From CAVTWD01 sp963738325 (GTDB lineage: Bacteria > Actinomycetota > Acidimicrobiia > Acidimicrobiales > Ilumatobacteraceae): 64,000 nt of DNA. The notes under the pieces are model-generated. The model made no database searches, had not been told where the DNA came from, and worked only from the letters and a program-made list of their open reading frames with translations. The stretch is taken from the NCBI GenBank assembly GCA_963738325.1, contig CAVTWD010000011.1:1-64000 (forward strand), in the 5' to 3' direction. Shown in pieces: positions 8,766 through 16,848 of the stretch. Position 1 is the first letter of the stretch. Each line of letters opens with the position of its first letter. Both the position numbers and the translations under genes were made by a program.

Positions 8766-8924
8766 GTGGCCGATGTCCTCCGCTGGGTCCGCGAAGCCGG
8801 TGCTGCCGGCGCGCGGGTGAACGCCGCCCGGACCCTGCGCGAGCGGCGCCAGGCCGAGGAAGCCGTCGACGACCTGAGCCGCCGCCTGGCCGACCGCCTG
8901 CCCAGCGCCGAGGACGGCGCCTGA
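8766..8924 (+). CDS. Small hypothetical protein
   Basis: 52 residues from GTG 8766: VADVLRWVREAGAAGARVNA followed by a charged helix rich in Arg and Glu and a tail DRLPSAEDGA. It is predicted to be helical and soluble. The start is set where the upstream frame stops being repeat-derived. The family is not recognised. Confidence 0.5.
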   Translation: MADVLRWVREAGAAGARVNAARTLRERRQAEEAVDDLSRRLADRLPSAEDGA

Positions 8925-8967
8925 CGCTCCGGGCCCGGTTGGGCTCCTCGAGGCGACGCTCCAGCAG

Positions 8968-9888
8968 TCAGCGTGGCCGGGTGAGGTCTCCCGCCCCGCC
9001 GAGGTAGGCGCCTTCTCGCCGCAGCGCCTCGCCCCACGGCAACAGCACCGCCAACACGTCGTCGAGATCGGCACCGAGCGCGGCCACGGCCGGAGCCAAC
9101 TCACGGTCGGTGGCGTCTTCCACCGCCTCCCGCAGCTCCCGGCCGGTGGCGGACAAGCCATCCCCGTCGAGCAGCTTGCGGCGACGCAGCCGATCAGTGG
9201 CATCGTCGAGCTCGGCGTCGCTCCACGCCCGGGTGCGGATGTACGTGCGCATCGGCAAACCCCAGTAGAGCTCGGTCAGCAGGCCGATCTCGACCGGGTC
9301 GAGCCCCGCCGTGACCCACACGATGGTGTGGGAGTCGCCCCGGTACTCCCGCAACGCGTCGCCCGCCACCCACAGCCGCGCCCACGGATCATCCTCGACC
9401 GCCTGCGCCCGGGCGCCGGCGAACAGGGGATGGCCTTCCAGGCCAAGCCGGTCGACGGCCCGCCACAGGAGGTCACCGGTGGGCTCGAGGCCCTCGGGGT
9501 GGTCACCGAGCACCCGGCGGAGCTGGGCCACGGCGCCTCGCTGGCGCAGACCCCGGATGGTCGGGGCGTCGGTCAACGTCCATCCGTATGCGACCGCGGG
9601 CACGACGACGGCCGGGTTGAACACGGCGAACGCGCTGGCGACGAGCTCTCCCGGAACCTGGCCGAGCAACGAACCGCGGCTGGTGAAGTAGGCCGCGCCA
9701 TCGGGGAGAGCGACCTTCCCGGAGGTACGAGGGCTGGGCGAGAACCCGAGCCCCTCGTACGCAGCGTGGCATTCGGGGGCGAAGTAGACCTGGCCGACGA
9801 CCGGCTCGAGGGCGGCGGCGAGCCGGCGGGCCGGGGTGGTGGCGAGGGCGGCGACGACGGGCACGGGCACCGACCTTAGGGCGGTCAC
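8968..9888 (-). CDS. SCO6745 family protein
   Basis: 306 residues from GTG 9888 (VTALRSVPVPVVAAL), whose start overlaps the stop of the E1 dehydrogenase gene by 4 bp. Recognisable segments are RLAAALEPVVGQVYFAPECH, YFTSRGSLLGQVPGELVASA and DSHTIVWVTAGLDPVEIGLL. They match the actinobacterial SCO6745 family, thought to carry a winged-helix-like C-terminal part (about residues 210-300). Function is unknown. The overlap implies co-translation after the dehydrogenase gene. Confidence 0.78.
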   Translation of the reverse strand: MTALRSVPVPVVAALATTPARRLAAALEPVVGQVYFAPECHAAYEGLGFSPSPRTSGKVALPDGAAYFTSRGSLLGQVPGELVASAFAVFNPAVVVPAVAYGWTLTDAPTIRGLRQRGAVAQLRRVLGDHPEGLEPTGDLLWRAVDRLGLEGHPLFAGARAQAVEDDPWARLWVAGDALREYRGDSHTIVWVTAGLDPVEIGLLTELYWGLPMRTYIRTRAWSDAELDDATDRLRRRKLLDGDGLSATGRELREAVEDATDRELAPAVAALGADLDDVLAVLLPWGEALRREGAYLGGAGDLTRPR

Positions 9889-12152
9889 GCCCCGGTGCGG
9901 CGACCGAGCACGCGGCGGGCTTCGTCGACGATCTCGTCCTCGCTCACCAACACCGTGAGGGCGGCGTCGCCGAGGGGCACGAAGCTGTCCTTGCTGGCGA
10001 GGAGGCCGAGCGGTCCGCGGTACCCGCGCTCGACGAGACCGGTGACCACTCCCTCGCCGACCCCACCGCTGCGCCGCGTCTCGTCGACCACCAGGACGGC
10101 GCCGACCGCACGGGCCTGGCGCGCCACCTCGTCGCACGGCAACGGGGCCAGCCATCGCAGGTCGAGCACTCGGCACGAGATGCCCTCGGCGGCCAGACGC
10201 CTCGTTGCCCGCAGCGACAGGTAGAGGCCATTCGCCCACGTCACGATGAGGAGGTCCGTGCCGTCACCGTGCAGGCGGGCCGCCCCGATCGGGACGTGAC
10301 CGCTGGGCCAGGCCAGCGGCACGTCGTAGGGGTCGAGCCAGCCTCCGTCCCCCGCCTCGTAGAGGTCGTTCGTGTGGTAGAGGGCGATGGGTTCGAGGAA
10401 GACGCTGACCGTGCCATCGGTCTCCGCCGCCGCCACGCAGGTGCGGAGCATGGCGGCGGCGTCAGCGGGACGGCCCGGTGAGGCGATCACCAACCCGGGG
10501 ATGTCGCGCAGGACGCCGACGGCGTTGTCGTTGTGGAAGTGCCCGCCGAAGCCCTTCTGGTACCCGTAGCCGGCGACGCGCACGACCATGCCGTTGCGGT
10601 ACTGCCCCTGCGAGAAGAACGAGAGCGTGGCCGCCTCGCCCCGCAGCTGATCCTCGGCGTTGTGAAGGTAGGCGAGGTACTGGATCTCGGGCACCGGCAC
10701 GAGGCCCGAGACCGCGGCGCCGAGGGCGAGGCCGAGGATCGACTGCTCGTCGAGCACCGTGTCGAACACCCGCGCCGCTCCCGCCATCTTCAGTAGACCA
10801 CGGGTGACGCCATAGACACCGCCTTTGGCCGCGACGTCCTCCCCGAACACGAGGAGCCCGGGACGGGCGGCGAGGAGATCGGCGAGACCGCGATTGATCG
10901 ACTGGGCGAGGGTCAAGCCTCCTTCCGCCTCCGGCAGCGGTCGCAGCCAACGCTCGCGGTCCTCGGCCGCCGCCGCCACCGAGGCCCGCCGAGCCACGGC
11001 GTCCCGTGTCCGCGGCGCAAGGGGGGCCATGACCTCGGCGGCGGTGCGCAAGGTGGAGCTGCCCAGGAGGTCCTCGGCGCGCTTGCACACCTGCTCGCCG
11101 ATGGTCGTGTAGCGGTCGGCCAACTCCTGAGGCGTCGCCAGCCCGGCCCCCACCAGGGCGCGGGCCGTCCCGAGCACAGGGTCGGCCTCGTAGTCGGCTC
11201 GGATCTCCTCCGCGCCGCGGTAGGCGGCCTCGAAATCTGTCCCCGCGTGGCCCCCGAAGCGCACCGTGCGGAGGTGGAGGAAGGCGGGGCGTCGTTCTGA
11301 TCGTGTCCACGCGGCGAGCTCGGTGGCGATGTCGTAGGTGGCGCCCGGGTCGGAGCCGTCGGCGTAGGCGTAGCGGAGGCCGGGGCGGCGGCCGTAAGCG
11401 GCGGCGATCCATCCGTGCGGGGTGCGGACGCTGATCCCGATGCCGTTGTCCTCGCACACGAGGAGCAGGGGCAGCGGGAGGTGCTGGTACGTCACCCGCA
11501 GCGCGGTGTTGATCGCCCCGGTGGCGGTCGAGTGGTTGGCCGACGCATCGCCGAAGCTGCAGACGACGACGGCGTCCTCCGGCCACGAGATGGGCGCCGC
11601 CAACTTGGGCGACCGCCCGATGGCGAAGGCCACCCCGAGGGCGCGCGGGAGGTGGGAGGCGATGGTCGAGGTCTGCGGGATCACGTTGAGCTTCGGATGC
11701 CCGAACACCTTGTGGCGGCCGCCGGCCATCGGCTCTTCGGCGGCGGCCAGCATCCCTTTGAGCACGTCGCCGACGGCGTCATGGCCGGGCACCTGGAAGG
11801 CGCGGGCCACGTAGAACCCGCCGCTGCGGTAGTGCAGCAGGGCGGGATCGGTCGGTCGCAACGCCCAGGCGACGGCGGCGTTGCCCTCGTGCCCTGACGA
11901 CCCGATGGTGTAGAAGCCCTCGCCGCGACGACGCAGCCACCGCGCCGCCTGGTCGAGATGGCGGCTGGTGACCTGCGCGTCGAAGAGGGCGAGGGCGTCG
12001 GCCGGGCTCAGGCCGCCCAAACCGGGCGCCGAGGGGACGACGGCATCCGGGGGAGCGGGGCCGGGTGCGGTGGCCAAGTCGACGCTCGTCGCGCCGGTGG
12101 CTGACAACGCGGCGAGCAGGGCCTCCTCCACCGGGTCGACGAGCTCGCCCAC
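9885..12152 (-). CDS. Fused E1 alpha/beta of a thiamine-diphosphate 2-oxoacid dehydrogenase
   Basis: 755 residues from GTG 12152 (VGELVDPVEEALLAALSATG). The first half is an E1 alpha-like domain with GSSGHEGNAAVAWALRP and the ThDP/Mg motif GDASANHSTATGAINTAL ending in CEDNGIGISV. The second half is an E1 beta-like transketolase domain (LAQSINRGLADLLAARPGLL, GEDVAAKGGVYGVTRGL, LDEQSILGLALGAAVSGLVP) with the C-terminal transketolase fold (VVDETRRSGGVGEGVV). It should decarboxylate a 2-oxoacid and pass the acyl group to a lipoyl E2. No E2 or E3 gene lies nearby. The branched-chain or pyruvate specificity cannot be decided. Confidence 0.9.
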   Translation of the reverse strand: MGELVDPVEEALLAALSATGATSVDLATAPGPAPPDAVVPSAPGLGGLSPADALALFDAQVTSRHLDQAARWLRRRGEGFYTIGSSGHEGNAAVAWALRPTDPALLHYRSGGFYVARAFQVPGHDAVGDVLKGMLAAAEEPMAGGRHKVFGHPKLNVIPQTSTIASHLPRALGVAFAIGRSPKLAAPISWPEDAVVVCSFGDASANHSTATGAINTALRVTYQHLPLPLLLVCEDNGIGISVRTPHGWIAAAYGRRPGLRYAYADGSDPGATYDIATELAAWTRSERRPAFLHLRTVRFGGHAGTDFEAAYRGAEEIRADYEADPVLGTARALVGAGLATPQELADRYTTIGEQVCKRAEDLLGSSTLRTAAEVMAPLAPRTRDAVARRASVAAAAEDRERWLRPLPEAEGGLTLAQSINRGLADLLAARPGLLVFGEDVAAKGGVYGVTRGLLKMAGAARVFDTVLDEQSILGLALGAAVSGLVPVPEIQYLAYLHNAEDQLRGEAATLSFFSQGQYRNGMVVRVAGYGYQKGFGGHFHNDNAVGVLRDIPGLVIASPGRPADAAAMLRTCVAAAETDGTVSVFLEPIALYHTNDLYEAGDGGWLDPYDVPLAWPSGHVPIGAARLHGDGTDLLIVTWANGLYLSLRATRRLAAEGISCRVLDLRWLAPLPCDEVARQARAVGAVLVVDETRRSGGVGEGVVTGLVERGYRGPLGLLASKDSFVPLGDAALTVLVSEDEIVDEARRVLGRRTGA

Positions 12153-12198
12153 GGTCCCAGCGTGGCACGGCGGCGCCTCCAGCGCGCCGGCGCGTCGC

Positions 12199-13269
12199 CT
12201 ACGACGACGGGTAGTAGTGCTCGGCGCCGAGCTTCTCCACGTCGTCGAGCCAGTTCGACTCGTAGATCTCATTCGGGCCCTGGATCAGGTCGGGGGGCTG
12301 GCCCGGCTCGGTGGTGACCAGGGACCACGCCTGGCGCTTGTACGCCCAGTTGTTGGGATCGAGCTGGTGGGCCTCGCGCCACCATGACACGGCGGCGTCG
12401 TGACCGTAGCGGTGGAACAGCTCCTGGCCGAGCTCGAAGCAGGCCACGGCCCGCGCCGTGTCCGTGTCACGGGACACGGAACGGGAGATCACCTCGTGGG
12501 GCGGAAGGGCGTAGGTCGAGGACGAGCCGTTCGTGACCCAGTCATGGATGGCGGCGCGATAGGCGAGGGGGTCGCCGGGGAGCTTCTTGACCTCGATCAG
12601 CATCCGCTTCATGCGGTCGGGGAGGTCATCGGGAATGGGCGCGTTCTGGAAGGCGCTGACCTCGACTCTCGCCACCTCGGCCGGTCGCACGAGCGTGCCC
12701 GACTCGTCGATCCACACCGCCATCGGCACGTTCACGAAACCCAGCAACTCGGTGGTGCGCATGGCCGTGTCGACGACCGACGGGTGCGTCGGCGCGGCCC
12801 GCTCGTTCCACGGGCGCGCGTTCTCCACGTCGAGATCGAGCGCCACCGTGACGACGGTGAGGCCTTGGGGTTCGAGCTCGGCGTGGAGGGCCTGCCACCC
12901 GGGCAGGCTGGTGCGGCAGCCTCACCAACTGGCCCACGCCACCAGCAGCACTTTGCGGCCGTGGAGGGCGGAGAGGCGGAAGGGGTTCGCATCGAAATCG
13001 ACCAACTCCACGTCGGGGGCCTCGGCGGTGGCGAGGGCGCGGCCGGTGGCCGTGGCGGGGCCGAGGGCCCAGAGGTGATGAGGGGCGTCGTGCACGAGTG
13101 GCATCCCGAGGCGAGCGGCGAGCACTTCGGCGTCGAGGGATCCGTCTGCCCGCACAACGCCGGGCGCGGGCACGCAGACGTCTCCCTGGCAGAGCCCTTC
13201 CGGTTTAGCCGTCCACCCCGTGCGCCGCCCGAGCTCATCGACGCCCACGCGCAGCTCGGTGAGGATCAC
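12199..13269 (-). CDS. ResA-like thioredoxin-fold selenoprotein with in-frame UGA (Sec)
   Basis: 356 residues including selenocysteine, from GTG 13269 (VILTELRVGVDELGRR). Translation stops at TGA 12922-12924 unless it is read as Sec. The frame then continues through GCRTSLPGWQALHAELEPQG to a TGA at 12199. The site reads WASW-U-GCR, which is the WAxxUGC motif of ResA/TlpA-like thioredoxin-fold proteins; a Cys is expected at U. The upstream part (DANPFRLSALHGRKVLLVAW) and downstream part (VNVPMAVWIDESGTLVRPAE) are both typical of the fold. A SECIS-like hairpin follows the UGA. The C-terminal 120 residues carry a TPR-like segment (ACFELGQELFHRYGHDAAV). A routine annotation would split it into two ORFs (12922-13269 and 12199-12846). 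Confidence 0.88.
12890..12908 (-). promoter_or_regulatory. Bacterial SECIS element (candidate)
   Basis: Thirteen nucleotides after the UGA the mRNA forms a perfect 7-bp stem with a 5-nt loop: GCCUGCC-CGGGU-GGCAGGC. The loop starts 20 nt after the UGA and has G as its second base. Both features fit the published consensus for bacterial SECIS elements, which are bound by SelB. Confidence 0.82.
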
Positions 13270-13278
13270 GAGCGTACG

Positions 13279-13851
13279 CTACGCGGGGGCGAGGCGCTTC
13301 TTGGCTCCGCGCAGCTTGAAGGCGAGGAACATGTCGGTGATCCCCTTCAAGAGCGCGTAGGCGCCCACCCACACGACCAAGAGGGCGATCGAGCGGCCGG
13401 AGTAGCCGATGGCCCAGAAGCCGATCACGATCTCCGCCGCGCCCACGACGAGACCGAGCCACCACAGGTCTTCGATCCCCTTGACCATGATCGCGGTCAT
13501 GATGTCGAAGAGGCCGCGGAACATCAGGTACCAGCCGATCAACGCGGCCAGGACGAGGAACGTCTCGTTCGGCCAGACGAGGGCGATGATCCCGGCGGCG
13601 ATGCTGATCACGCCGAGCACGATGTAGAGCCACTTCCAGTCGTCGACTTGGCTGGCGAAGTAGAACTCGGTGAGGCCGGAGAAGATGAAGGCGACGCCGG
13701 CGAACACCACGATGGCGAGCACCGTCGAGAAGTTGAACGACAGCACGATCCACGCATAGATGATCCACAGGATCCCGATGATCAGCACGATCCACCAGCT
13801 GCTGGCGGCTTCGCGCAGCTCCGAGGTCGACGGCGGCGGCATCGTTTCCAC
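13279..13851 (-). CDS. DUF308 (HdeD-like) membrane protein
   Basis: 190 residues from GTG 13851, preceded by AAGGAGG with 5-nt spacing; the ATG at 13842 is three codons inside and less well spaced. Six transmembrane helices in three pairs are visible (WWIVLIIGILWIIYAWIVL, IVVFAGVAFIFSGLTEFYF, VLGVISIAAGIIALVWP). This is the duplicated two-helix pattern of the HdeD/DUF308 family. In enterobacteria HdeD is linked to acid resistance; the role here is unknown. It is upstream of the selenoprotein gene on the same strand with a 9-bp gap, so the two are probably cotranscribed. Confidence 0.87.
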   Translation of the reverse strand: METMPPPSTSELREAASSWWIVLIIGILWIIYAWIVLSFNFSTVLAIVVFAGVAFIFSGLTEFYFASQVDDWKWLYIVLGVISIAAGIIALVWPNETFLVLAALIGWYLMFRGLFDIMTAIMVKGIEDLWWLGLVVGAAEIVIGFWAIGYSGRSIALLVVWVGAYALLKGITDMFLAFKLRGAKKRLAPA

Positions 13852-13969
13852 AAACCCCTCCTTCGGCGAGCGGCCCCGGCAGCAGGCCGCGTGTGGTGGC
13901 GCGTCGAGGTTACGGCATGTCTCCTCGAAGGAACCGGGATGCTGTAGGGCCGCCCGGTAGGGTGCGGGG

Positions 13970-14869
13970 ATGCAGCATGTTCGCTGGTCGTCGCGGCCGA
14001 CGCTGCGGGCTCCGGTGTTGATTGCCGGCTTCACCGGCTGGAACGACGCCGGGGATGCCGCGTCCACCGCGCTCCGGCACCTGGCCGACGGCTGGCAGGC
14101 GCGCTCCTTCGCGGAGATCGACCCGGAAGAGTTCTGCGACTTCCACGTCACGCGGCCCCACGTCCGCCTCGTCGACGGTGAGACCCGAGAGATCGTCTGG
14201 CCGGCCACGGAGCTGCTCGCGACAGGCACGGCAGGGTCCGACGTCGTGCTCGTGCTCGGCCCGGAGCCGCAACTCAAATGGCGCACGTACTGCAGCGAGC
14301 TGGTGGAGGTGGCCAAGCAACTAGAGGTCCGCCTCGTCATCACCCTCGGGGCCCTGCTGGCCGACGTGCCCCACCGCCGCGCCGTCTCGATCATCGGCAC
14401 GGCGTCAGACCCCGAGTTGATCCGCCGTCTCGAACTCCACCGCTCGCGCTACGAGGGCCCCACCGGGATCCTCGGCTGCCTGCACGATGCCTGCAGCCGG
14501 GCCGGCCTCCCCTCGCTGTCGTTCTGGGCCGCGGTGCCCGCGTACGCCCCCGCCACCGCCTCACCGAAGGCGGCGCTGGCCCTGGCGCGGCGGGCCGCCA
14601 ACCTCGTCGGTGCGCCCACCGACGGGCGCGACCTCGAGGCACAGGTCGGTGACTACGAGGCGGAAGTCGACGACTACGTAGCCCGCGACGAGGACCTGCA
14701 GAGCTACGTGGAGCGGTTGGAAGCGATGGCCGACGATCCCGACGACAAGCTCGCCGACGACGACGTCGATCCCGCCGGCTCGGCGCATCCGTCGAGCGAT
14801 CCCGCCTCCGGTGAACGTCTCGTGGCCGAAGTCGAGCAGTTCCTACGCGACCACGGCACCGAGGGGTGA
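13970..14869 (+). CDS. PAC2 family protein
   Basis: 299 residues from ATG 13970 (MQHVRWSSRPTLRAPVLIAG). The motif FTGWNDAGDAASTALRHLAD and the following LVLGPEPQLKWRTY and LGALLADVPHRRA define the PAC2 family, which includes archaeal/eukaryal proteasome-assembly chaperones and is common in actinobacteria. The fold is a purine-nucleoside-phosphorylase-like alpha/beta domain (about 10-230), followed by an acidic C-terminal extension (EVDDYVARDEDLQSYVERLE). It overlaps the next gene by 4 bp. Confidence 0.9.
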   Translation: MQHVRWSSRPTLRAPVLIAGFTGWNDAGDAASTALRHLADGWQARSFAEIDPEEFCDFHVTRPHVRLVDGETREIVWPATELLATGTAGSDVVLVLGPEPQLKWRTYCSELVEVAKQLEVRLVITLGALLADVPHRRAVSIIGTASDPELIRRLELHRSRYEGPTGILGCLHDACSRAGLPSLSFWAAVPAYAPATASPKAALALARRAANLVGAPTDGRDLEAQVGDYEAEVDDYVARDEDLQSYVERLEAMADDPDDKLADDDVDPAGSAHPSSDPASGERLVAEVEQFLRDHGTEG

Positions 14870-15357
14870 CCGCCCGCCGCAGCCGCGCCAGTCGAGACGT
14901 GGCGGCCTGCATCTGGGCCATCAGCGAGCCGCTCGTCATGGCGCTCGACGACCGCTTCGGCGAGCCCGTCGACGCCTACGTCAACGGCGCCCAGGTGTGG
15001 CTGCGGGACGACGGTCCGAACAGCGTCGGCCTGGAGTGGCGGCTGCATCCGGTGGCGGGGTTCCACCTCCCTGCCGGCGTCGACCATCACGACCTGCTGG
15101 CCGCGGTCGTGTTCGCGCTGCGCGCCGGCGACCCACCGCCAGCGCCGCCCTCCGCGCTGTGGGGCGGTCTCGAGGCCTTCGCCTGCTACGGCGACGAGGT
15201 CGAGCCGGCCCGACTGGCGGTGGAGTGCACCGAGGCGCTCGGCCTCGCCCCGGACGCCTATGGCCTGGTCGACCACGACGCCATCGGGGACGAATGGGAG
15301 AACACCGCAGGCGATGTCTCGGTGGTCGAGCGCCTGTTCGCCCAACTAGGAGTGTGA
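14866..15357 (+). CDS. Hypothetical protein
   Basis: 163 residues from a GTG overlapping the PAC2 stop (GTGA). It is an acidic alpha/beta protein with ASRDVAACIWAISEPLVMAL and YVNGAQVWLRDDGPNSVGLE. There is no signal peptide or membrane helix. I do not recognise the family; tight coupling to PAC2 suggests a linked role. Confidence 0.75.
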   Translation: MTARRSRASRDVAACIWAISEPLVMALDDRFGEPVDAYVNGAQVWLRDDGPNSVGLEWRLHPVAGFHLPAGVDHHDLLAAVVFALRAGDPPPAPPSALWGGLEAFACYGDEVEPARLAVECTEALGLAPDAYGLVDHDAIGDEWENTAGDVSVVERLFAQLGV

Positions 15358-15368
15358 CGCTCGGTCCG

Positions 15369-16070
15369 TCAGCCGTCACCGCGCCAGATCGGGCTGCGGG
15401 GGGCGTCGAACTCCACCTCCAGGGGGTCGCCCCTGATGGCCGCGAAGGCCCGGCTGCCCCACCAGCCGAAGCCGGCCACGGTGCCGGGCAGCTCGTCCTC
15501 GGAGAACCATCCCACCCCGGACGTCTCGAGTGGATGAGCCTCGAGCTCGCCACCGACGGCTCGGCAGTGGAACAGCAGCATGTACATGGCGAAGCGGGTG
15601 AAACCCATGCGCATGCCGTCGATGACGGCGAGCAAGCGAACCGGTTCGCATTGGATCCCGGTCTCTTCGAGGACCTCCTTGACGGCCACCTCGGCGGGCG
15701 AGTAGCCGACATCGGCCCATCCCGTCGGGTACAGCCAGATGCCCGAGTCGGCCCGCTGCACCAGCAGGATCCTGCCCTCGTCGTTGCCCACGACGGCACC
15801 GATAGCGACCTTGGGGGTCACGTACCCGGGCACGCCCTCCCCGATCGACTCCATCCACTCCTGCACGAAGTGGTCCGTCTCCCGACGGAACTCGAGGGCC
15901 TCCTGGGCTGCCGCCTTGATGTCCCCGGCCACTCTGAGGACCTCCTCGTAGCGTTCGCGCTCGTAGAGACTCTGGGTGAAACCGAGGCCCGTGCGCGCGA
16001 TACCGGCGAGGGCGGCGCTCCACCGGAGGAGATCGCGCGTGAAATCGGTGGGCTCCGCGCGATCGGACAT
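15369..16070 (-). CDS. NUDIX hydrolase with helical N-terminal domain
   Basis: 233 residues. A helical N-terminal domain (about 1-70, DLLRWSAALAGIARTGLGFT) precedes a Nudix fold (75-215). The Nudix signature is GWADVGYSPAEVAVKEVLEE followed by TGI. The Arg of the REUXEE core is Lys, and the Glu of the GX5E half is Tyr; both changes are tolerated in this N-terminal-domain subfamily, but they leave the substrate uncertain. It probably hydrolyses a nucleoside diphosphate derivative such as ADP-ribose. It is convergent with the upstream PAC2 pair. Confidence 0.9.
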   Translation of the reverse strand: MSDRAEPTDFTRDLLRWSAALAGIARTGLGFTQSLYERERYEEVLRVAGDIKAAAQEALEFRRETDHFVQEWMESIGEGVPGYVTPKVAIGAVVGNDEGRILLVQRADSGIWLYPTGWADVGYSPAEVAVKEVLEETGIQCEPVRLLAVIDGMRMGFTRFAMYMLLFHCRAVGGELEAHPLETSGVGWFSEDELPGTVAGFGWWGSRAFAAIRGDPLEVEFDAPRSPIWRGDG

Positions 16071-16120
16071 CGCCGTTGAGGCTAACCGCCCGCGCTCCTG
16101 GCACCGCTTACGATCGTCCG

Positions 16121-16765
16121 GTGGCCGATCTGCTCGACGCCGTCGAGGCGGGAGACGTGGTCGCGGTGGAAGACATCCTTCGCCGGCACCCGGGAGCGGT
16201 CAGCCAGCGGGGCGTCTACGGCACCTCCGCGGTGCGGTTGGCGCTCTACCACGGGCATCCGGAAGTGGCCCACGTGCTCGTGGCTGCCGGCTGTGACCTC
16301 GACATCTTCGATGCCGCCGCCCTCGGGCGCGACGACCGGCTCGACATTCTCCTCGATCTCCAACCGGACCTGGCGCGGGCATGGTCGGGCGACGACTTCA
16401 CGCCGCTCCATCTGGCCGCGTTCTTCGGCCACGCCGGCACGGTGGACCGCCTGCTACACGCCGGCGCGCCGGTCGACGCGCCCAATGCGTCATCCATCGC
16501 GCCGCTCCACAGCGCCGCCGCCCACGGCAGCGTCGAGGTGGTGCGGCTGCTGCTCGTCGCGGGCGCGCCCGTCGATGCCCGCCAGCGAGGCGGCTACACG
16601 GCGCTCCACGCGGCCGCGCAGCATGGACGAGCGGAGTTGGCCGAGCTCCTCCTCGTCTACGGTGCCGAGCCATCCTTCGCCACCGACGCGGGATGGACCG
16701 CCGCCGACCTCGCCCGCCAAGCCGGCCATCTCGATCTCGCCGCCCGCCTTGTGACCCGACCTTGA
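16121..16765 (+). CDS. Ankyrin-repeat protein
   Basis: 214 residues from GTG 16121 (VADLLDAVEAGDVVAVEDIL). Five to six ankyrin repeats follow, for example FTPLHLAAFFGHAGTVDRLL, APLHSAAAHGSVEVVRLLLV and YTALHAAAQHGRAELAELLL. No other domain is present. It is probably a cytoplasmic protein-interaction module. A TTG at 16076 would extend it by 15 unconvincing residues. Confidence 0.87.
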   Translation: MADLLDAVEAGDVVAVEDILRRHPGAVSQRGVYGTSAVRLALYHGHPEVAHVLVAAGCDLDIFDAAALGRDDRLDILLDLQPDLARAWSGDDFTPLHLAAFFGHAGTVDRLLHAGAPVDAPNASSIAPLHSAAAHGSVEVVRLLLVAGAPVDARQRGGYTALHAAAQHGRAELAELLLVYGAEPSFATDAGWTAADLARQAGHLDLAARLVTRP

Positions 16766-16848
16766 CCGCCCTCACCGGGCGAACTTGAACCTGGGTGTGC
16801 CGTGGAGCGCGCTCTCCGGTTCAACTTCCGTCGAGGAGGGACGGGCAC

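Noticed and set aside
12922..13269. Treating the 115-residue and 215-residue frames at the WASW stop as a pseudogene
   Set aside because: The two parts are in the same frame with no shift, the stop is TGA exactly at the redox position, and a SECIS-like hairpin follows.
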